From: Sphaeroforma arctica JP610
Lineage: Eukaryota; Opisthokonta; Ichthyosporea; Ichthyophonida
Assembly: GCF_001186125.1 (NCBI RefSeq)
Contig: NW_014040348.1
Coordinates: 55,094 to 80,521, forward strand
DNA: 25,428 nucleotides
Direction: 5' to 3'
Below, piece after piece: positions 22,337-25,428 of the stretch. The translations under genes were made by a program, and so were the position numbers. A model generated the notes under the pieces. It worked only from the letters and a program-made list of their open reading frames with translations, made no database searches and was not told the DNA's origin. The first letter of the stretch is position 1. Each line of letters opens with the position of its first letter.

Positions 22337-24479
22337 TCACTCCAACTTAATGTTAGGCTTTCGGTCACAAGACTTAGTGTGATAACCATTGGTCTTCTCA
22401 CACTTGTCACACTTAATAAGAAAGTGTGTACAAGTGAATGCATGTCTACCATTCCAATAACCGTTAGGGGTCAACTGGTACATGTCATACCCACACTGGG
22501 CGTCGGCACATTTCTTAATCTCCTTAAATGGAGGTTCCATGTCCTTCGCCCCTGCGCGTGCCCGTTTATTGGGTCGCGTGGTTAAAGTGGATTCGCGAGC
22601 ACGTGTATGTTGGGGTCTTTCGTTTGAGGTCTGCCTGGATACGTACCCGTGATCGGTGATCTCCCGCGGCTTCTTAACAGCCACTTTTCCCTTCGATGTT
22701 ACTCGATGTGCGGGAAAAAGAGTGGATACAGTATCTTAAAACTGTTCCCATGTAAGTCGGGATAGATAAAACTTTGTTTCATGTCCCTTGTCTCGAGCCT
22801 CAGTCGCGTGTTTACGTTGCAACTCGGTGTACAGACTCTCACGGTCGTTATTCCCTATGTTCTTAAAGAACACGTGCATAACCAGGAATTCGTACCATCG
22901 CTGTGCTTGTCCTTTGTTATATCGGGACGTTTCAGGTCAGTGTCTAACTTCAGAATAAAACTCTGAGTGGGCATGTTCTCGGCTGGATTATTTAAAATTG
23001 AACTTAGCCCAGGGCTACGCATATCCTTACTTAACAAGGATGTGACCAACCAACACACAGCTAGCCAGTCACGACAAGTGTCTAGCTCATGCTGGTGTCG
23101 CTACAGGATCAGATAACTGGTCCCTGTAGGGTCAAATGTCTGCATTAAGGCAGAGTTGCTGGGGAGCGATATCGTTCGTCTCCAGCATAACCGTAAACGC
23201 ATTAAGCGTACGAGTTAGCGTGTCGAGGTCATGGTTGTTTATAAACTCGACCTGCTTGCTGTTGGCATCCCAGTTCGACTTAAGTCGACTGATCTGTTTC
23301 TTGTACTTCTGGTTGTCCCTGTGGTCTTGTCCACGTTGGGCCTGAAGTAGTTGGTCTATGCGCTTTTGCTTAATTGCAATAATATTTGCATAATATGCTA
23401 CGTCATCAGCATGATGCGCAGCATGGGCGACTTCCATTTTATTGGTATAGTCGTCGACCAATTTATTAAGGTCGGTCACCTCGTCAGAGTGGAAATCCTC
23501 TGCGGGTTGGTGTAAAGCCGTGCGGTCGAAGCGATTAAACTCGACGTCGTTCACACGTCTGCGGGGATGATTAATATCCCTTGGCGTCGAAATAACATAC
23601 CCAGTCTTAACTGGTTTCCGACAATTATCCTCCCAATTGGGTACAAGTGGCGGAGTATATCTCCTTACCTCTCGGTCTATAATACCTTTGAGGACAGGTG
23701 ACTCACGGCCGGGTGTCAGAACAGGCGAATTATTAACCTGTTCTTCTGGCAGTAATGCCTCGTACGGTATATCGACGCTGTGTACCTCTGGATCATATGA
23801 CTCAGGTGTCGAGCATGAGTCTTTGGGCGTAATTGCCTGTCGACGCTCTGTCCACTTCTGTAGGGCTTCAGTAATGCCCGGGTAAACATGCTCGCGTAAG
23901 CGCTGTGTATGTTTTCCTGATCTTTCTTTTGATCTACATGTTCGACAGTCAAGTCTTTTATAATAGTAGCTAACTGATTCTTAAAATCAGCGTATTTAGT
24001 AATTAACTTACTTATGTGCTTCGGCTTAGAAGTCTCAGCCATAGATTCGGTATTGCTACTTGAGCTTGCCTCCTCTTCTGGTTCCATAATAGGTTCCTTC
24101 TGAGATTTGTCTTTGTCTCCTATAATTAGGGACGCCCTCATAATTGGGGACTTTCCTTTCTGATGTTCGTCAGAAGAATGGGTTGGGGCGTTTTGAGACG
24201 TATCCCTTGTCTCACTTCTTGGCTTCGTTAATGCAAGCTTTGAAGTTGAGGCAATAGTTGGCCCTCGGGCTCTGTCAGAAGGAGTAGTCTCCTTAAGCGG
24301 AGTGGCTACTTCCTTATCTGAAGCATTGTCCTTTTGACTATAATTGTCAGAGGCAAGTACTTTGGCTACAGTGCGCCTAAATGTATCAGCAGCGGCGTCG
24401 GTTGCTTTGCGACTTCTCTCTTCATCTTCTTCTTTTCAGCTCTACGCTTCTTAGAAGGAGTGTTGTCTTTCTTGGTCAT
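22337..24479 (-). pseudogene. gag, with zinc-knuckle-like C-terminus, interrupted
   Basis: The best start is ATG at 24479 (MTKKDNTPSKKRRAEKKK, a basic N-terminus). A frameshift near 24425 leads into a Ser/Glu-rich region, and another near 23905 leads into the phase kept to the end of pol. A heptad-rich region (near 23480-23190) may be a coiled coil. From 23134 to 22736 there are eight in-frame stops (TGA 23132, 23087, 23069, 22937; TAA 23027, 22988, 22736; TAG 23015; lower coordinates given), yet the same phase reads sensibly, with QAQRWYEFLVMHVFF and FYLSRLTWEQF. The C-terminus has KCDKCEKTNGYHTKSC, a CCHC-like knuckle of C-x2-C-x6-H-x3-C spacing, not the retroviral C-x2-C-x4-H-x4-C. Gag would package element RNA. 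I cannot assign the capsid part to a named family. Confidence 0.75.
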
Positions 24480-24858
24480 AATCTTAACTTATGACTACTA
24501 GCTTGTATCTTAACGACTAGCTTAGACAAGAGAAAAAAAAATGTTGTGGTACTTAACTTACCTTTACGCTTAAGTAGTCTAAGTAATTAATACTTTTGCT
24601 AACTTCAAAATTTGTAAGATTCGGTCTAATAAAGGCGATACTAATGCCTTAGAACAAATAAACGCGTAGGTAAATTCTATATCGATATAAATAAACGAAA
24701 TGAGACGTTTAATAAAGTTAGGTTTGCCTCGTGAAAACAGCAATACTCTGAGGGATTGTGAGGCTGAGACATTGCCTATATATAATCCTCTCAGTACTGT
24801 TTCCGCCGAAGGGATTTTATTTAGTGTTTCGTTGTCGCTCTATTCTGGGACGAATCCG
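24480..24858 (-). other. Untranslated leader between 5' LTR and gag
   Basis: This stretch lies between the end of the 5' LTR and the gag ATG. The first bases after the LTR on the minus strand are CGGATTCGTCCCAGAATAG; they do not begin with TGG as a tRNA 3'-end complement would, so the primer-binding site is not identified. No coding potential is visible. Confidence 0.6.
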
Positions 24859-25384
24859 AGAGACTCATAAAATCCTATCTTTAGAAAAAATAAAGAAAAA
24901 ATAAAATAAAATACTCTTGACGTCTTTAGTTATTGTCTTAACCAATAACTTGCCACTATCAAGAATTACCGACTTAGCCTTCATCAGACTGGCACATCTG
25001 GTTGGTTTATCGGAGGATCAACTAGGTAACGTTAATAGTCCCTAGAAACCTATATTCGGTTGAGCCATCTCGCTACCGAAGTATTCAGATTTAAATAGAA
25101 TTTTATGTTTGGTATTTTACTGAGGCCTTTTAATGACCTCATCTAAATATCTGATATGTTAAAAGGAAAAGGTTTAATTAATAAAACCATTAAAAACCAT
25201 TTTAGGAAACTTAAGTTCCTCGTGCTATTAAGAGCACATTTAGGAGACTTAAGTTCCTCGTAATATTAAGAGAACATTTAGGAAACTTAAGTTCCTCGTA
25301 CTATTAAGAATACGTTTATAATTTGCGTACTGCTTAAGAGTACGTTTATACATAGTGTCTAATGTGGAGGCCCGGCTTATTACA
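24859..25384 (-). repeat. 5' LTR of the retrotransposon
   Basis: Partner of 17515-18038. On the minus strand it starts TGTAATAAGCC. TATAAA boxes lie at 25345-25350 and 25315-25320, close to its 5' end, and could serve the element's promoter. It has three copies of a ~38-bp unit starting TTTAGGAAACTTAAGTTCCT, against two in the other LTR. Several units end in a stem-loop of the GTGCT/AGCAC or CGTACT/AGTACG type. Confidence 0.92.
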
Positions 25385-25428
25385 CCTAGCTCCAATTTCT
25401 CACCTTTTCTCATTCAACGGAACTGTAG
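25385..25428. other. Right flank of the retrotransposon
   Basis: Forty-four bases remain after the LTR, starting CCTAGCTCC. They show no match to the left flank and no recognisable continuation of the transposon remnant found there. Confidence 0.6.

Larger units (their letters stand above)
17515..25384 (-). mobile_element. Ty3/gypsy-type LTR retrotransposon, damaged copy
   Basis: Two direct repeats of about 525 bp flank a 6.8-kb interior whose minus strand encodes gag, retropepsin, reverse transcriptase, RNase H, a methyltransferase-like domain and a DDE integrase, in that order. Integrase after RNase H is the Ty3/gypsy arrangement. A purine-rich tract next to the 3' LTR supports the orientation. 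The LTRs differ by many substitutions and several indels, so the insertion is not recent. The internal frame has 15 in-frame stops and about four frameshifts. I find no target-site duplication (left flank ...AAGATTC, right flank CCTAG...) and no clear tRNA primer-binding site. Confidence 0.92.

Noticed and set aside
18000-25384. Host-wide alternative genetic code as the explanation for in-frame stops
   Set aside because: Host exons in this window have no in-frame TGA/TAA/TAG, and the RT core also lacks them. The idea is kept only for the element itself.

Overview
The window is eukaryotic. Coding sequence is split into short exons that keep phase across GT-AG introns of roughly 100-1600 bp. 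The rest is microsatellites, minisatellites and one assembly gap of 20 N. Coding exons use the standard code. The gene content (an F-box/TPR protein and a pentameric ligand-gated channel) with long repeat-rich introns would suit a unicellular relative of animals such as an ichthyosporean, but that is a guess and no marker gene is present.

Layout. (1) 185-6146, + strand: the 3' part of a multi-exon gene with the C-terminal half of an F-box followed by about six TPR-like helical repeats. One intron holds a 12-copy 68/71-bp minisatellite. (2) 6147-7409: convergent intergenic DNA with a ~55-bp tandem repeat. (3) 7410-15092, - strand: an apparently complete 11-exon gene for a pentameric ligand-gated ion channel (Cys-loop superfamily, but without the loop cysteines next to FPFD). 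It has a signal peptide, an extra cysteine-rich N-terminal region and probably a fifth membrane helix. (4) 15093-16744: AT-rich DNA with no recognisable gene. (5) 16745-17514: a decayed DNA-transposon remnant, possibly pogo-like. (6) 17515-25384, - strand: a Ty3/gypsy-type LTR retrotransposon with two ~525-bp LTRs and a gag-protease-RT-RNase H-(methyltransferase-like)-integrase order.

The most interesting signal is in the retrotransposon. Its gag-pol frame is cut by 15 in-frame stops (9 TGA, 5 TAA, 1 TAG), yet reading continues sensibly past each one in the same phase. Two TGA codons fall where the family normally has tryptophan: the K-W-x-x-P start of the integrase GPY/F module, and the NPP[W/F] motif of the domain between RNase H and integrase. 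TAA/TAG positions fit glutamine. The two host genes show no such codons: all 16 tryptophans of the channel are TGG. So either transition-type mutation has inactivated this copy, or the element is or was decoded with readthrough or reassigned stops. Four frameshifts, one of them a 19-bp tandem duplication, show that this copy is damaged in any case.
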